Positions 35,729 through 54,097 of a DNA stretch of 64,000 bases are shown here, piece after piece. A program made the translations under genes and the position numbers. The notes under the pieces were generated by a model. It ran no database searches. It was not told the DNA's origin and saw nothing but the letters and a program-made list of their open reading frames with translations. The stretch is from contig CAJNOL010001097.1 of the NCBI GenBank assembly GCA_905250125.1, positions 1-64,000 of the forward strand. Direction: 5' to 3'. This DNA is from Rotaria sordida. Its lineage: Eukaryota > Rotifera > Eurotatoria > Philodinida > Philodinidae. Numbering within the stretch: position 1 is the first letter of the stretch; each line of letters opens with the position of its first letter.

Positions 35729-36155
35729 TAATCTGTATGTAAAAAGTCTTTGAACATGCTGCACAATTTTTGTTCACTTATAAGTCAGTGGAGAGAATCG
35801 AAAATAATTAACTAAAATCAGAATTTCACATTCGTTCTAACTATGCATTTAAAATTTTTATCTGATTTCAAATAAATTCATTCGAAGTAAACCTTAGAGA
35901 AAGACCAAAAAAAAAAGAAATAACGACTATACAAAATTTTTTCATATAGACCAAGTGTGTATTTATACAGCACTTTTGTAGAACAAAGATTACTGAAAAA
36001 TCAAAACTATCTCAAAATCTCATCCAAAGACATTACGAATGATACAAACAAAGACAACTTCTGATGCTCATTGATTACTTTTGATTCTCTTCGATGACTT
36101 ATAAGTGAATGAAAGTCGAGCCGACATATTGTGTAAAGACTTTTTACACGTAGAT
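35729..36155. mobile_element. MITE-like element with about 95-bp inverted arms
   Basis: The left arm, 35729 to about 35822, and the right arm, about 36061-36155, are reverse complements with scattered mismatches. Shared blocks are TAATCT at the ends, GTAAAAAGTCTTT, CACTTATAAGTCA and GAGAATC. The internal 240 bp has no open frame. The structure fits a non-autonomous DNA transposon (MITE). A clean target-site duplication was not identified. Confidence 0.75.
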
Positions 36156-36595
36156 TATTTATCAAATACAAAATCGTGATTGTATAATATTAAAATAATA
36201 ATTCATACTTCGTGATTGGTTTAGAATTTCTTGACGAATTGAACAATATTTCTTCGGCTTATTATGTGTTTGACTTAGTTCCTTCTCATATATTTATCGT
36301 CATAGTTATTGATTCAATAAAAATTTAAAAAAAAAATAGTTGAAAAGAAAAAAAAAACAAGAATAGAAAATGTCAAAAAAAAAGACATAACAAAGCAAGC
36401 AAATAAAACAAACAAAAAAGACGATCATGCTGCCATCGGCATCATCACAATTATAGGCTTCAGACTGTTAATAGTCGTACAGAAAGATACACAAACACAT
36501 CGATCGATTACTTATAAGAATTCTGTATGAAATTTCTTTTCTTTTTTTTTTTTTTTTTCGTAACTGTATTTGATAAAAAAAAGAAGTGATCGATA

Positions 36596-41926
<5,331 letters not shown>

Positions 41927-44421
41927 AAAATTAGATCAATTCATGTTAATGATGATAGCTTAGTGTATATTTTTTATTTAAGATGAATGATAAATTGATT
42001 GTTGCCGTTCTTTTTTTTTATATAAAGACATTGATCCATTTCAAGATTATCTTTAGTTTTAAATTATTTTTCTTGTTCATATTTGATAAATGAAAGTTTG
42101 TTTTTTTTACATAATATTATATAGGTTTATTTAATTAATGATAAATTTCAAATCCAAATATTAAAGAAAAATCAAATTGATTCTTTTGGAGATCAATCAG
42201 CAAGTCTGAAGAAATAATGAATTAGCTAAGTTAGAACTTTTCGCATATTTATTATCTATTTTTTTATATATAACATCCAGTAAATACTGCTCGTAAATCC
42301 ATCAAATAGTAAGATGAAAAATGAACAAGAGATTAAAAGATGTTTTATGTAAGAAAAATTCTCTACTAGCATAATAATTTTGATATTCAAATCGAAATCT
42401 TGTCTGTATTGTTTTTCTTTTGTAAAATCCGAATGATGGCTAGTGCGAAAGTTTCTGAATAAAAGTTTTGTTGATTGTTAAGCTATTTGAAAGTGTCCTG
42501 GACGGATAAAATAGAATGAAATTGGGACCAGAATCTCATGCTTTTTCCGAATACGGACTCAAAAATTTTATGTAATGGTTTACAAAAAAAAATAGTCTAC
42601 ACGGAATGATGGATCGAAACTTCTGGACAATATTTTGTTTAGTTTTAATCTGCTTGAAAATAGGTCAGACTAGTGAAAAACTATCAGTTTAGGATCAGAA
42701 TTTAATAGCCTTTTTGAAGATGATCTTAGCCATATTGCGCCTATTTGTATTCGAAAGCAGAGAGAAAGAGAACCTTTCAAAGTATTGAAAAATTGGTTCA
42801 GCTAATTCCATAAGTTCTTTTTCAAAGGTTAATAAAAACTACTAAACTTGGTAATTTTGTAGAGGAGATAGTTGTTTAATAAATATCATATCGAACTAAA
42901 ATATCGCTTTCAATCGAATGAAACTATTAGAATTTTCATAGGACACTGACTAGTTTTTACAAATCAAATAGATTTATCTATTCCTGTTTAATATATAAAT
43001 GGGTTGGACGTTGTTGTTGCTTGTTTCTTTTTATCAACAAGAAATATGAAATCAAAATGCAGAAAATAAACATAGGAAAAAAAGACGAATAAGAAATAGA
43101 TTTAAATGAATTTCTTTATTCCACTAAACAAAGTATTAAATAATTTTTGAGAAAGTTTTCATGATATTTTTTTATCTAATAATGATTCATCAAATCAATT
43201 CTTTTATTTAATTAATTCATGGTCAAGAATATTACTAAATCTCATTCTCGACAATATCCTCAAACAAGAAAGAAATACATTCTTTTTTTTCCGATGCAAT
43301 ATATTCCATTTAAACGTTAGAAAATAGTTCAGAAAGATAGTAACAGTTTCATTCAAATATAAATCTTCATCCGATATAGCTAAATATGGATTCATGATCA
43401 GGTTTTTTTAAACGAGAAAAAACTAATTTCTCTATTTGTCACGATTTTTGATATTATAAATTGTATCTTCTTGATCCTATATAAAACTGCACTTTGTAAT
43501 TAAGCCCTTCTTCGGTAAAGCATAAACTAAAAAAATGGTAGTTACTCTCTTCTATAATACGTAGAATAGATTTTCTTCTTCCTCCTATGACTATTTTCAG
43601 TACTCAAGATTGTTGAAGTAACATATAATCAATTTTTTTTCACTGCTGCTACTAATGACTTCCTTCTCACTCCAAGAATACGAGATTTAATTGTTGCAAC
43701 AAAACCATGGATCGACTCTCTTGAGACGCCATAGAATGCACTTATAGGTATTACAATGAAGTGATAAATCATAAAAATCGTACGAGAGAATGGTGTCGAT
43801 GAATAAAGACTCAAGGGTATATTAGTTAAAATGGTAATGATGAATGAATGTGATATCGTTAGTAAATACCAAGAGTGTAATATATAATTCAACAAATATA
43901 AATAAATGTAGACTCAATAAGAAGTAAGAAAGAATATAAACTACAACTAATGTAATCAAATCCATTCTCTATCAACATTGACTATATTACATTTGAATAT
44001 TTTCAAAGATGCCCACTATTTATAGCTAAAAAGAAAGTAAACTTTCCTTCTTACGGTTAAACTCATTAAATGGTAAACAATTAATCATAATAATTCAGTT
44101 TAATATAATATTTTACAAACAGCAGTTTGAGATTTTCGACCTTTTCTAATTAAGTACGATCATCTTCAGTTCTAAAGACGGCACTTGTGACCTTAGATTT
44201 TTATTTTTCCATTGAATTTTATCTATCATATGAAAACAATCATTATAGAATATTCGAATTTTTTTCAATATTAGTTGAATACTTCTTTATAAGTAATCTA
44301 TTAAATATTATCTGCAAAATGATGTTTGTCACAAAGTTTCATTCTATTTATTACTATGTTCGATTCTTGATAGTTTTGTTATCACATCATCAAATAGTCA
44401 TTAATTTCATGTTTTCTTTCT
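41927..44421. other. Spacer between CDKL5-like and GLT1D1-like 3' ends
   Basis: Convergent genes leave 2.5 kb here. It is AT-rich. A minus-strand 88-codon frame at 43629-43895 has hydrophobic stretches but no recognised family, and I treat it as unsupported. No clear repeat was found. Confidence 0.55.
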
Positions 44422-45510
44422 TTATTTTATTAAATTAATAAGTAAATTTCGATAAGCTTTTGTTTCATTAGTAATATTATGATATTTTTTAACATATTTT
44501 TCTGCTTGTCGAATTAATTCATTTCGTAATTCGATACTATTATCAAGTTCTATAAGATATTGAGCAGCTTCATTAGGTGTATCAAATAGAAAACCTGTTT
44601 TTCGATGTTTAACTATACTTGTATTGCCTGTATTACGACGTGCAAGTATTGGTATACCAAGTGTCATTGCTTCAAGCATAGCTAAACACATTCCTTCATT
44701 AATTGATGTATTAATATAAGCAAATGATGTTTTCATTAATGTATGAACAAAACTTTGAGATTGACCACCAATTAATGTAAGATTTAATTGTGAATATGAT
44801 GAACGTATATATTCACTTAATATTTGATCACTATCATAACCAACAAGAACAAGATGATAATCATTATTATTTAAATATGATAAAAATTCAATAGCAAATA
44901 TTGGATCTTTAACAGGACGAATTTCACCTATCCAAATAATTATTTTTTTATTAATTAATATTGGTAATTGTTCAAAAATAAATGGTGATAAAAGAACACT
45001 TTGTGGTATAACAATTATTTTACATTTAATATAATCTTTATATATTGTTTCAACATATTTTTTCCATTCATAATTAAAACAAACAAGACCACTTGCACGT
45101 GGAATAATATATTCAAGTGTTGATATCCATTTTGATTCACATGAATGTAAATCTGTACCAGCAAAAATAAGTATTAATGGTGGAAGATTATTTTGTTCAT
45201 TATCTTTATATATTGATGTTAAAATATGACCAGCTCTATAAGCATGTAAAGCAAGTACAGCTGAATATCGATAAATAGATGTTGATAATGTATCAGATTC
45301 TGTATGTGGTGTATCAACAGATATACAATCAACAATAAATTTTGTTGATGTTTGTAATTCATAGGCTATTCGTGAAGCTGTTGCTGCATTACCACTACCC
45401 AAACGTAATGAAGAAAGTAGAAGAATACGTCGTTTTGTATTATCAGATGATGTTGATAATAGTGGTCTTACACGTCGAAATAGACCCATGAATGAATATT
45501 TCGATAACAT
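44422..45510 (-). CDS. GLT1D1: GT4-family glycosyltransferase, GLT1D1-like
   Basis: GLT1D1 is a GT-B fold glycosyltransferase of family 4; its acceptor is poorly known. The intronless frame encodes 362 residues (human about 346). The N-terminal half has LRLGSGNAATASRIAYEL and ALALHAYRAGHIL, then IFAGTDLHSCES. The C-terminal half has a WIGEIRPVKDPIFAIEF block followed by LVLVGYDSDQ. The GT4 signature SINEGMCLAMLEAMTLGIPI supplies the two glutamates spaced as EX7E. RNTGNTSIVKHRKTGFLF follows, matching the GLT1D1 PGNAAVVKH region. No signal peptide or membrane segment is obvious. The first ATG gives about 25 extra residues that could be a targeting sequence. Confidence 0.9.
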   Translation of the reverse strand: MLSKYSFMGLFRRVRPLLSTSSDNTKRRILLLSSLRLGSGNAATASRIAYELQTSTKFIVDCISVDTPHTESDTLSTSIYRYSAVLALHAYRAGHILTSIYKDNEQNNLPPLILIFAGTDLHSCESKWISTLEYIIPRASGLVCFNYEWKKYVETIYKDYIKCKIIVIPQSVLLSPFIFEQLPILINKKIIIWIGEIRPVKDPIFAIEFLSYLNNNDYHLVLVGYDSDQILSEYIRSSYSQLNLTLIGGQSQSFVHTLMKTSFAYINTSINEGMCLAMLEAMTLGIPILARRNTGNTSIVKHRKTGFLFDTPNEAAQYLIELDNSIELRNELIRQAEKYVKKYHNITNETKAYRNLLINLIK

Positions 45511-47782
45511 TTAGAATAATTATATATGTCGCATATGTTTAACGCCCACATATCATACTAAAGAAAATAATAGAATAGTTTCGAATAAAATAAAACGCGG
45601 GGCATCAGATGTATTATTTGCCTTTTATGCGCATAAAAAAAAAGAATAGAATAGAATAGAATAGAACATTGAATGATGCAAAAATTAAAATTCATTTAAA
45701 TATTCAAAAATGTTGTTAAGATATTTGTTTTGATTAAATCGATCAAAAAGAATTTATATAGATATATGTAAAAGATATAAACATTGAAAAATTAATCTTT
45801 CAATCATAACTAAATGCTTATATAAAATATAGCTTTTTTATAAAAATATATTCATATTAAATATTACTACAATTATATATTTGAATTCTATACATTTAAT
45901 TGAACATGTAGATTTGAATCTCATAATTTCGATAGACATGCTTATTAGAAGACCAAAAAAAAATACTTTATGTGTATTTAATGTGGTCGGGAAAAATAAA
46001 ACGAGCTTTGATTGATCGACTGACATCCTTAATTTAATTTCCCATATAATGTAGCATTTTTTTTTCACTTCACAATAGTTATACTAATTGTATTTATGAC
46101 GATGAATTACTTCTATACTACATCATTGTTTTCTGTTCTTTTCTTTTAAATCTTTCCATTTTTTTTTGTAGTGTGATGAATAATCATCTGTAAGCCGTGT
46201 GAGATTATGTATCAACACTAAAAAAAGAACCTGCTGATATTTATGCATTAATATTAAAAACTTTATTTTAATCCACAAGTGTATTAAACAATATTCATTT
46301 ACATCAATATCGACTTCAGTGTGAAATCCTAATTATCCGAGAAGGAAGTTCTAATCTTTCGTCTACTTCTGATTAGAAGGAACTAGGACAACTCGAACCA
46401 ACGAAATCCGATACGATTTAATCTCTGGTGTCTACAACTAATTTCTAATTTGATTGAAAAAAGTTTTTAGCACAATCCCTATGGGATTAAAATGTGAAAC
46501 ACCATATAGCGGCTGTAGCTAATCACAGAAAATTTGTTTTTTTCAATTTATTTTGAAACCCATTTCTCCACCACCCTTTTATTTAATCCTTCAGAAATGT
46601 AATTAGAAAGTAGTTCATACATATCAGAATGAGATGCTATTGATATACGATCTTGGATCGTATATGAATAACATTTGTCACGGTCTGTGAGAGAAGAGGC
46701 TCTAAATTTTTACTTCGATACTTCAACATTTGACATCAGCTTTTATTTTGAAGAATTCTAGGTCTTTAATAAATGTGTATTTTAAACTGATGTTGCGTGA
46801 TAATCAGTCGTGACCCGACCGGGAAGTGTAACACCCCCAATTGTGGGAAATTTTTATTTTTCCCCAACAGAACTGAAGGCTTCTTTTTGCACTCTGTTAA
46901 AAAAAAAGATATTCTCCCTTTTCAAAAAATATCGTGATCCTCGAATGTTGGCTGCTTCAAGCTAATATTGTTAATAATATAATAATTACTTATATAAATC
47001 TCGATGCGAATGAGACTAGGAATACTAGTCATATTTTCATGTTTTATTGTGTCTTTGAAAACTCCGTTACTCACATTCTGCAAGTATTGATCCATAGTAT
47101 TATATTGTCTGCTAAAAATAAGATAAGCTCTTTTTGTTCTCATTTTTAGAAATTATGGAAAATTATGACTGTTTGAAGAAATTCTTCAGGGATGTGTTTT
47201 TATGCTTCAAAAATGAAAGCATTAGAGTATTTTTCATTAAAATAATAAGTCTAAATTAATAATAAATAGAAAATATATGATTTGATATTAATCATTAATG
47301 TAAACTTGTTACAGTTTAATGCAATGAATGTATGTCAGCATGTCAAGAAAATTTTCTATATTAATTCAATCTAATCATTTTTGTTTTAAAGTAACCCGTT
47401 TCTAAGCAATGACGGTCGATCGATAGGTTCTTTTTTTACTTCGGTGAGAGACAGATTGTCATTACTTTTGTTCTTGAACAAAATGATGAAATATTGAGAA
47501 TAAGCGAAAGACAGAAAGAATAGAAAAAGAAGAACGAGAAGAAATGGCATACTTGATTCTCAATTTTACAGCTTCATTTTTTTCTCACTTATACATTCGT
47601 ATTATATTGAGAAAGAAAAGTAGAACAGAAAAGAAATTTTTTTTTTTTTTTTTTTTGTGTATGTTTCATAAAATTCATTGTCAATTGACAACAGAAGAAG
47701 GAAAAAAAGAAAGAAATCAGCTGCTATATATACTTCCTTTTTTTTGTTTGTGATTATTTTTTAAAATTGAACAATAATTATA
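45511..47782. other. Divergent spacer GLT1D1 / FTCD with repeat family B
   Basis: This contains the start regions of both flanking genes. A GAATA microsatellite run sits near 45644-45664. Repeat B copy 2 occupies about 46460-46760. Two long T-runs lie at 47637-47656 and upstream of the FTCD ATG. Confidence 0.55.
46460..46760. repeat. Dispersed repeat family B, copy 2
   Basis: Matches 21722-22085 in block order, starting with CACAATCC...GGGATTAAAATGTGAAAC and ending with TCTAAATTTTTACTTCGATACTTCAACA. The GTCACGGTCTGTGAGAGAAG part also matches the fragment at 18653-18727 on the opposite strand (CATGGTCTGTGACGGAA). Confidence 0.65.
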
Positions 47783-50053
47783 ATGCAAAAAGTTATTGAA
47801 TGTGTACCAAATTTTTCCGAAGGTCAACGTAAAGAAGTAATTTATATGATTATATTATTTTTTTTGTAAAAAAAACAAAAAAATAAGAATTATTTTTAAG
47901 GTTATTGATACAATAGCACATGCTATTGCTGGTGTTGAAGGTGTGGCTTTACTTGATATCGATCCAGGTTTATCAACAAATCGAACAATTTATAGTAAAA
48001 TCAAAAACATTAAATCGATTTGAGTATTTTGTTTTTTTCTTTTCTAATAGCATTTGTTGGACATCCACAAGGAGTCATTGAAGCAGCAATGGCTGCTGCT
48101 CGATCTGCATATAATTTAATTGATATGACAAGACATAGTGGTGAACATCCTCGTATTGGTGCTATGGTAATTGAGAAATTCTTTGAAAATGAAATATAGT
48201 TTTTTTTTTTTTTTTGTTTGAAATTATCTTTTAGGATGTTGTACCATTTGTACCTGTTCAAAATGCAACAATGGCTGATTGTATTGATATAGCACGTGAA
48301 TTTGCTGATCGTTTAGCTATGGAATTAAATGTACCTGTTTATTTATATGGTGAAGCACAAGAAAAAGAATATCGACGAGAATTATCACAAATTCGTGAAG
48401 GTGAATATGAAGCACTTTATAGCAAAGTAAGATATAAATTATTTATATTTAAATTCTAAAAGATCTTTTTTTTTTCTTCTAGATTCGAAGACAAGAATGG
48501 AAACCTGATTTTGGTAAGAATTTAAATATTCGTGGATTTTATTTAAAAAGAAAGAAGACATAATACTTTTAAGGACCTGGTGAATTTATTCCATCTTGGG
48601 GAGCTACTTGTGTTGGTGCAAGGAAATTTTTAATTGCTTATAATGTTAATTTAATTGGCACAAAAGAACAAGCACATCGTATTGCATTAAATGTTCGTGA
48701 ACAAGGACGAAGCAAAGATGAAGTAAATGTTAAAAATAAAAATTCTCAAAAAAAAAAAAAAAAACAATACTTCTTTTCGTTCTAGCCGGGTAAATTAAAA
48801 TGTGTTCGTGGTCTTGGTTGGTGGTTTGAAGAAGGCAATTTAGCACAAATATCATTAAATTTAACTGATTTTGAAGTAACAAATATTCATATTGCATATG
48901 ATCAATGTGTAGCTGAAGCTGAATTACTCAATATTGGTGTTTGTGGTTCTCAAATAGTTGGTCTTGTACCATTAAAACCATTATTAATGACCGCTGATTA
49001 TTATATTGAAAAAGAAAATTTATTTATTCTTGATGAAGATCAAAAAATTCGTTTAGTTATACAACGTTTAGGTTTAAATTCAATTGCACCATTTATTCCA
49101 AAAGAACGTATTATTGAATATATTATACGTGAACGTGAAGGACAAGAAGATAGTTTAGTTGCTATGGAATTAAAAGATTTAATTAAACATATTGGTGCAC
49201 GAACATTAGTACCTGGTGGAAGTTGTGTTACATCATTGATAGGTACACTTGGTTCAGCACTTAGTACCATGTGTGCATTACTTACTTATGGAATGAGAAA
49301 AGTAAGAATTAGATTGAAATTGAAAAAAAAAAAAGTGATTAAATTATTTTTCCTTAAATTATTAGTGGGAATCATTAGAAAAAGAAATTCGAACTGTTAT
49401 TCCTCCATTACATACAGCAACAAGAACATTGATGAATACATTAGATGCTGATACAGAAGCTCTTAATGCATATTTAACAGTACAAAAAATGACAGAAACT
49501 AATGATGAAGAAAAACGTTTGTAAGTTGAAAAGAAAAAAAACAATTCTTTTTTTTGTTTTTAATTTATTCTTTTTTTTTTAGTAAACAAATAACAGAAAA
49601 TCGTTGTTTACAACGATGTCTTGATGTATCATTAGATGTAGCTCGACAAATCAATGCATTATGGGAACCACTTCAACGATTAACACCATTATTTAATGTT
49701 AATACAAAAGCAGATTTTTTAGTAAGTATTAAAAAAAAAAGAACTAGATTATAATTTAAGAAGATAATCTTTATTATTAATAGGTTGGCATTAAATGTCT
49801 TGAAACAGCTGTATATGGTGCATGTAAACGTATTGAAATTTTCTCATCATCAATCTCGGAAATTAATGATGGTAGTGATTCACTAGCAATGGTAAATATT
49901 GATTCAATTGTTTTTTTTTCTTAGTTCTATAAATTATGTTGCAATTTAATTTAGATGATACAAAATAATTATAAAGATGAAGCAAATAAATTACTTACAA
50001 CAGCTCAAAAAGAAGCACAAACTATTTTAGCATTAGCGGAAGCAAGAAATTAA
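47783..50053 (+). CDS. FTCD: Formimidoyltransferase-cyclodeaminase
   Basis: FTCD is the bifunctional enzyme of histidine breakdown that moves a formimino group to tetrahydrofolate and then releases ammonia. Eleven exons join in frame to 550 residues (human 541): 47783-47836, 47901-47994, 48051-48166, 48235-48426, 48483-48513, 48574-48722, 48786-49301, 49366-49520, 49583-49721, 49784-49891, 49955-50053. The N-terminal transferase domain opens [11 protein letters not shown] and keeps the catalytic-His segment [11 protein letters not shown]. Its second half has [20 protein letters not shown] and [20 protein letters not shown]. The C-terminal cyclodeaminase domain keeps [11 protein letters not shown] with the conserved Asp. 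Its glycine-rich loop reads PGGSCVTS where the human form reads PGGGSVAA. Both halves are fused as in other animals. Confidence 0.95.
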
Positions 50054-51713
50054 TAGATGCTGTTAATCATCTGTGGTACTGTCTATGTGCTCACTAGTCT
50101 TCTTTTGTTTTATTTCTTAATCAATAAATGTTCAAAATATCATTTGCACAGCTTATTGGTCACATCGAATAATGTATAGTAGAGATCCGAAAAAAGAACA
50201 CAAAGTCTACCTCCTACTTGTCTACGATAGGCACAGAATAGAAAGATGACTTTAAAATACGCATGTTTTCCGTCTGGTATGTCCTTTGTGCAATGCAATC
50301 TAAAAGGAATGTTGAATTATAGAGGTCAACATTTGAACCTATACCTCTCTCTCCATTAGAGTCCATCAAGTCCTACTCGGACCCGAACTCGACCAAGTTC
50401 AGGTTCAGAAATTCTTGGACTCGATGGATTCTACCTTTCCACAGACCGTGATAAATGCATTAGCAATACCACCAAGTCACAGATAGGGATGTAACAAATC
50501 TATTCTAGATCTGGGATTTCAGCAATGTCCAAGAACTAAGAAATAGAAATTCTTAAGTTGTGAAAGAATTCTTAACGGACTGATGATGATTACTCGAAGG
50601 AAACAAAGATCGATCATTAGTTAAGCCATTCATAAAAACCAAAGTGATATTTTTTTTTGCAATAGTTTTCATACTCATATACTCATCTTCACAAACTCCT
50701 TGATGGATATCAATGCGAGAGAAAAAAATGTCGTAAATATTATGTGTTTTTGATTTTAGCAATCGTAGAACTGTGGGAAAACTGAGAAGAAATTCTTATT
50801 TCTCAGTCCTTGAATATTCCTCATTTTAATTGCACACAATCATAAGCAATAATGAATGGTGAATACATCATTTGTTATTAAATTATTTATTTATCCATTT
50901 TTCTAACTTATTGTTTGTACTTTCTAATCGATTATTATTATTTAACATAAATCGTCAATTAATTTCTTAAAATTATTTTCGAATTCATATTTATATTGTT
51001 GTAATCTGTGAAGACTTGATATTTCATCTTCAATTACTTAGCAAATTAGTATAACAGGTTCTTAGTCAAAAAATAACAGAGTTTTAGCGGCAAGTAGATG
51101 AAAATTAATGATAATAGACATGGGTTGTCTGGAACAGATTAATAGTCTGTCATGAGCAGTTCAGACCTTTTTTGAACGGCTGTTTAATATTCTGTATCAT
51201 TTTTATAAAGAAGAAGCAACAGACTTCAAACACAGAGATTTCAAAGAATCTCACAAGACTATGAGAGACTTAATAAGATGATTTCAAAATTTCTTATAGT
51301 TCCTTTTATTGAATATGAATATCTTCATATCTATTTGAATAAACTCACTCAAGATATTGTATCTATCAATATATGTGTATTAAATACACACAATATCTTA
51401 CTGTAATAGTAAACTTATTCTCAGTTTTTATAAAAACGTTTTGACTGAAGAATGGAATATATTTAAGATAGTAGAGAAAGACTTTCTCTAGAAGATCACA
51501 TATTCCTTCCAATAGTCAAAACTTATAGCCACCTTTTTCTATGTTTAATATATTGATCGATGAAATTCTGCAATAAATAAATATCTAATTATATAATTCA
51601 AATATAATACAAATAGAAAAGATTCTCCTTTTTCTTTTTTCTTTTTAATTCAAACAAATGAATGTCATATTTTAATTTATTTAATAAAATTCATGTCGTT
51701 TTCTTTTCTCTTT
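50054..51713. other. Convergent spacer FTCD / VWA gene
   Basis: An AATAAA lies shortly after the FTCD stop (near 50121). A small inverted element sits at 50360-50430. The rest is AT-rich with no supported gene. Confidence 0.55.
50360..50430. repeat. GC-richer mini-hairpin
   Basis: AGTCCATCAAGTCC on the left is inverted as GGACTCGATGGATT on the right, with two mismatches. The interior contains CGGACCCGAACTCG and AAGTTCAGGTTCAG. A looser relative lies at 8946-9012. Confidence 0.6.
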
Positions 51714-52785
51714 TCAAAAATCAAGAGAACGAACACGTACAATAAAATCAAATTGATTCAAATTAGACATTACACCTTTTACACTAAAATAAAAATTGTC
51801 TGCATTTGCTGGTACAAAAGTTGTATATGTATTGCCACCTCGAACATTACGATTACTAATACTTTTTGGTGAAGATGAAGATGGATTTTTATTTGTTGTC
51901 GATGTATATACTGCAGTCTACAAAAGAAAAGAAAACAAAATTCAATAATTTCGTTTTGTTTTGTTTTTTTTTTTGCTAATTTTCATGACTTACTTTTCCT
52001 ACACGATCATTTATTTCAATTTCAAAGAAAGCATTTTTTTTCAATTTTTTTAATGTATGCATTTTATAATATCGACTTGAATTTCCTGTCATTTCACCTC
52101 GTATTTTAATATTAGGTAAAACAAATGCTGGAAATTCACACATTTTCATTGTTATAGCATTTGTAACACGAGCTAAATCAAGATATGAAGCAATATTTAA
52201 TACATAATCTGGATCACCAGCAATGCCAAGTAATTCAGCATCACCTTGTGTACCAATATTTCCAATACCAACAGCAAATATTGTACCTTCAATTGGATTT
52301 GAACGTAAAGCTTGAGCAGCTGGTATTGGTGGTCGACCTTCATTACTATGTCCATCAGTAAATATAGCAAAAACCCTTGGAATAGCTTGTGTAGCAGGTC
52401 GACATCTAGCTTGACAATATGAATTAGCTAAAGCAAGAGCCTCACCTGTAGATGTATTTTGAGCTAAATGTGGAAGTTCAGCTATTTGTTGTAATAATTC
52501 CATTCGATCAAATTCAAATACATCTGTTTGAGCACTAAGCGACATTGTTGATGAATAATTAATAATAGCAACACCAGCTTTTTCTGTACCAACATTAAGA
52601 CGACTAACAAGATCAATTAATGCTTTTTTTCCTTGTTCAAAATCATCAGGTGATATACTTCCAGATGAATCAATTATAAGTGTTAAATCAATAAAAGCTT
52701 CACATTTATTTTGACCATAAACATGAATTGAAAAAGTCAAAAAATAGATGATGAATAAACTGATTGATAACATCATCATTTGCAT
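51714..52785 (-). CDS. Secreted von Willebrand factor A domain protein
   Basis: Two exons on the minus strand, 52785-51994 and 51917-51714, join in frame to 331 residues. A hydrophobic signal peptide covers about residues 1-24, ending near HVYGQ. The VWA domain spans about 29-215. Its metal-ion site DSSGS is intact (LTLIIDSSGSISPDDF), with the conserved Thr near SLSAQTDV/TSTGEAL and the Asp of FAIFTDGHSNEG. Cysteines at SYCQARC and MKMCEF suggest disulfides. The remaining 110 residues have no recognised domain and look like a small beta-rich module. There is no transmembrane segment, so the protein is probably extracellular matrix or haemolymph. It resembles the VWA of collagen VI or matrilin types, but orthology is not claimed. 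Confidence 0.88.
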
Positions 52786-54097
52786 TATTGTTCTACATGT
52801 ATACTGCTGATTTTCTTTCTGCTTTTATTTAAGCACAAATGATATTGATATCTTAGTTGTTTTTTTTTCTTACAATCCCTCAAAAATTGAAATGTCCAAT
52901 GACGTAGGCCAATAGAAAACCTATTTTCGATTTGTTTTTAATAATGACATCATACCTACGCATAGATTTTGGGTGGGTGCTATCATGATTTTTCTAAATA
53001 ACACCTGATAGCTATATCATGATTAAAATTTCTTTTTTTTTTTTTATCGATCTACTTCCTACAAAAAGATTAGTTATTTTATATGATACAACGCCTAAAT
53101 ATTTTGATTGAAAGTCAGTATTAACTTTGACTCCTGATAGATGGAAAAGATTAGATAATTTTTTATATATTCACTTTTTTCATTATTTGAAATAAATTTA
53201 TATAAAAAAAAAAACTAATAGAAAGCGGCAAAAGTTGGGTTTTTTTTGCATAAATTTTCAGTGTCATTAACATAAATAAGTCATATGTGTGAAAGATTAA
53301 ATTTTCTTCTATTGTTAAATAAATTCAATCATGATATGAAAAGTAAGATTGTTTTAAATGCTAATAAATAAAACGATATTTTATCTTCCTATGATCATTT
53401 CATTTTTTTCAAAAGTTACTTTGATTGACGATGATCAATGAAGTTATTTTATCAGTTTTTTCCTATCTTTATCATGATTCTACTGATAAGCTTTGTATTA
53501 TAATAGATAAATCTAATAAATAGATTATAGCCTATGGAAATTAGAAAATTAAATGTCAATAATTAGCAATAGTTTTGTCGATATTTGATATTCTCTTTGT
53601 AATTGATTGAATAAAGAAAAAAGATTATGTCTATTTTCTAAGATGAGATCAATAATTTGATTTAGAAAAAAAGAAAGTCGCAGAAAAAGTTTTAAAATAT
53701 ACAAACGACAAAATGATATGCACACGGATAATACAGACTCAAAATGTAGTCTGAACAAAGAACTATTAGAATAACTTTGAATCAAACATTACCTTTATTT
53801 ATTTTCTATCAAACGAATATTTACATAATTGATTAATATCAATAACTAACTGCTCATTTAGTATGTCGTGAACATAAATTTATATTGTTTCTTGATTGAT
53901 TCACAAAAAAAAAAAGAAAAGAAAAGATTAAACAAAACGAGACAACAATAAAAAAATAGATGCGCAAAATATTAAGAAAGACCATACCATTGACCGGTCT
54001 ATTTAAAAATAATAGATCAACAAAACAAAATTGAGCAACAACGAAGGAAAAACAAGCCTATATTTAAGTTTTCTTTCTAATTGAATATTATCCAATT
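52786..54097. other. Spacer upstream of the VWA gene
   Basis: Holds the VWA promoter side and the 3' UTR of the acyltransferase-like gene. A poly(T) run is at 53032-53045. AT-rich, no gene recognised. Confidence 0.55.

Larger units (their letters stand above)
33874..36595. other. Gene-free spacer before CDKL5-like gene
   Basis: 2.7 kb of AT-rich DNA. It holds a mini-hairpin at 35227-35262 (GTATGGGTT against AACCCATAC) and the MITE-like element at 35729-36155. No protein family was recognised in any frame. Confidence 0.6.

Noticed and set aside
43629-43895. Minus-strand 88-codon frame, possible end of a seven-helix receptor
   Set aside because: Hydrophobic stretches and a YGVSRES segment hint at a receptor tail, but there is no NPxxY motif, no ATG start and no upstream exons.
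44187-44438. Plus-strand 83-codon hydrophobic frame
   Set aside because: It is overlapping AT-rich 3' flank of the GLT1D1-like gene; Phe/Ile/Tyr content follows base composition.
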